This document shows positions 63,219 to 64,000 of a stretch of DNA of 64,000 bases, piece by piece. Under the pieces are notes generated by a model, which saw nothing but the letters and a program-made list of their open reading frames with translations, was not told the origin of the DNA and searched no databases. Numbering within the stretch: the first letter of the stretch is position 1; every line of letters begins with the position of its first letter. Made by a program: the position numbers and the translations under genes. Source of the stretch: Chitinophaga pinensis. Lineage in GTDB: Bacteria; Bacteroidota; Bacteroidia; Chitinophagales; Chitinophagaceae. The stretch is from positions 57,157-121,156 of the forward strand of contig NZ_VOHS01000019.1 of NCBI RefSeq assembly GCF_007896845.1. The letters run 5' to 3'.

Positions 63219-63421
63219 TTATACGCCCGCAATACAATCCGTCAGGAACTGTTTATATTTTACAAGCTGACTTATCACGAGTGACTTATCAATAACAGTG
63301 TCCCCGGCTCCCAACCATATGTCTCTTTCGACAATAGCTGCAGTCATATATTTTCCATTACCAACCTCGCGGGTCTCCGTATTTCAGCGACGCCGGTACT
63401 TCCAGCTTTGGCAAGTAACAT
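63219..63421 (-). pseudogene. Short decayed gene of unknown function
   Basis: Starts MLLAKAGSTGVAEI with its ATG just after the stop of the upstream nuclease-like gene (TGAAATG), then shifts frame to GNGKYMTAAIVERDIWLGAG and QLVKYKQFLTDCIAGV, ending at 63219. About 66 residues if restored. No family recognised. Tight coupling suggests an operon with the nuclease-like gene. Confidence 0.5.
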
Positions 63422-63422
63422 T

Positions 63423-64000
63423 TCATTCCAGCGATTTCTTATAACTGCTCTCAAATTCTTCCTCTGTATCAATTTCTTCCGGATCCGTTGCTATTTTAAA
63501 ACACAGCTTTCCTTGTTCAATTTGCAGATAAACCGGGAAGCCGTCCCAATATTCCCAATTTAAACAGGCATTCCAAAACCATCTCCTCCCGGTGGATTAA
63601 CATAATCCCAACGCAGTAGTCCTATTTCTTCTTCTAAAAATTGATAAAAACCAATCCAGCAGGCGTCATTCCATTTATCGACAGGGAGGGTTTCGAAGGC
63701 TTTGTGACTGGCATCCAAATATAACAGGCGCTCTACAAGTCTACGAAAATATTATTGCGGATACTGTCATGACTACTTAGAAAGTTTATAAAATCTTTTC
63801 TGGTAAAAGTGGCAAAACCTTTCGCACGAATCGAATCTAAAATCATCTTAGATTCACTCCCTGTCTTTATATAAGACAAACAAGTTGCATATTATTTTCA
63901 CTACAATAATTTTCGGCTATTGCTTTATGTTTCAGCTGGTTGGAATGCTCGCCGGAAAAAACTTTATCTTCAATTATAATCAGGTAATTCCCCTCCGTAG
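63423..64000 (-). pseudogene. Decayed PD-(D/E)XK nuclease-like gene (5' end outside window)
   Basis: In successive frames the minus strand reads GNYLIIIEDKVFSGEHSNQL (the IEDK resembling the E-x-K of the nuclease core), QLKHKAIAENYCSENNMQL, YIKTGSESKMILDSIRAKGF, FTRKDFINFL, then RLVERLLYLDASHKAF, WIGFYQFLEEEIGLLRWDYV and a final frame with LNWEYWDGFPVYLQIEQGKL to the stop at 63423. At least three frameshifts. The order matches PD-(D/E)XK (PDDEXK_4-like) proteins of Bacteroidota; the catalytic beginning is beyond 64000. Confidence 0.6.

Noticed and set aside
1..64000. CRISPR arrays, rRNA genes or intact insertion sequences
   Set aside because: No regular short repeats with unique spacers, no rRNA signatures and no transposase-like protein were seen.

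Overview
This window reads as chromosomal DNA of a member of the Bacteroidota, most likely a Chitinophagaceae bacterium close to Chitinophaga. Evidence: gliding genes gldB and gldFG, a murF-alr fusion, several TonB-dependent receptors (two with carboxypeptidase-regulatory-like N-termini), a DUF1501/DUF1800 pair, a gltX with HLGG in place of HIGH, and many promoters of the Bacteroidota type (TTTG, about 19-22 nt, TAnnTTTG) with no clear Shine-Dalgarno sites. Gene density is high, genes sit on both strands, and convergent pairs are usually separated by strong intrinsic terminators.

Layout. 1-10 kb: mreB (cut by the window edge), purD, two peptide transporters (POT and OPT families), a small lipoprotein and the DUF1501/DUF1800 pair. 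10-23.9 kb: a molybdenum-cofactor region (moeA, moaC, mobA, moaE, moaD, moeB-like) holding two metal-uptake cassettes. One is a small His/Cys membrane protein, a TonB receptor and two His-rich lipoproteins; the other is a siderophore-type TonB receptor with a PepSY membrane protein. 23.9-29 kb: serS, nadE, an outer-membrane barrel and gldB. 29.0-29.45 kb: three tRNA-Trp-like genes behind what looks like a Trp-codon attenuator. 29.5-34 kb: an RNase Z-like hydrolase with a methyltransferase, apaG, and a redox-type operon (heme-like lipoprotein, YceI, DUF5777 barrel). 34-44.7 kb: murF, mce, iscS with an IscU-like protein lacking two of three ligand cysteines, gldFG, murF-alr and lspA. 44.7-49 kb: a TonB receptor and a TauE/SafE permease whose promoters share an ATAGACTA motif; the receptor also has a leader peptide ending in two Cys codons. 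49-60.4 kb: fumC, a crotonase, a frameshifted barrel gene, a B12-binding protein, glnS, gltX, a polysaccharide deacetylase, a lipoprotein, tatD, ansA and tRNA-Ser. 60.4-64 kb: hipBA followed by decayed genes, probably an eroding island beside the tRNA.

The most novel signal is at 29311-29448 with 29007-29303. A TATCTTTG promoter box, a 19-codon ORF with two UGG codons, an upstream segment able to pair with the left arm of a perfect 10-bp terminator, and then, 7 nt after the U-tract, three compact tRNA-like genes all with a CCA anticodon, A1-U72 and G73. The geometry matches classical amino-acid attenuation, but the regulated products would be tRNA-Trp-like RNAs rather than biosynthetic enzymes. 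All functional statements here come from reading the sequence without database searches.
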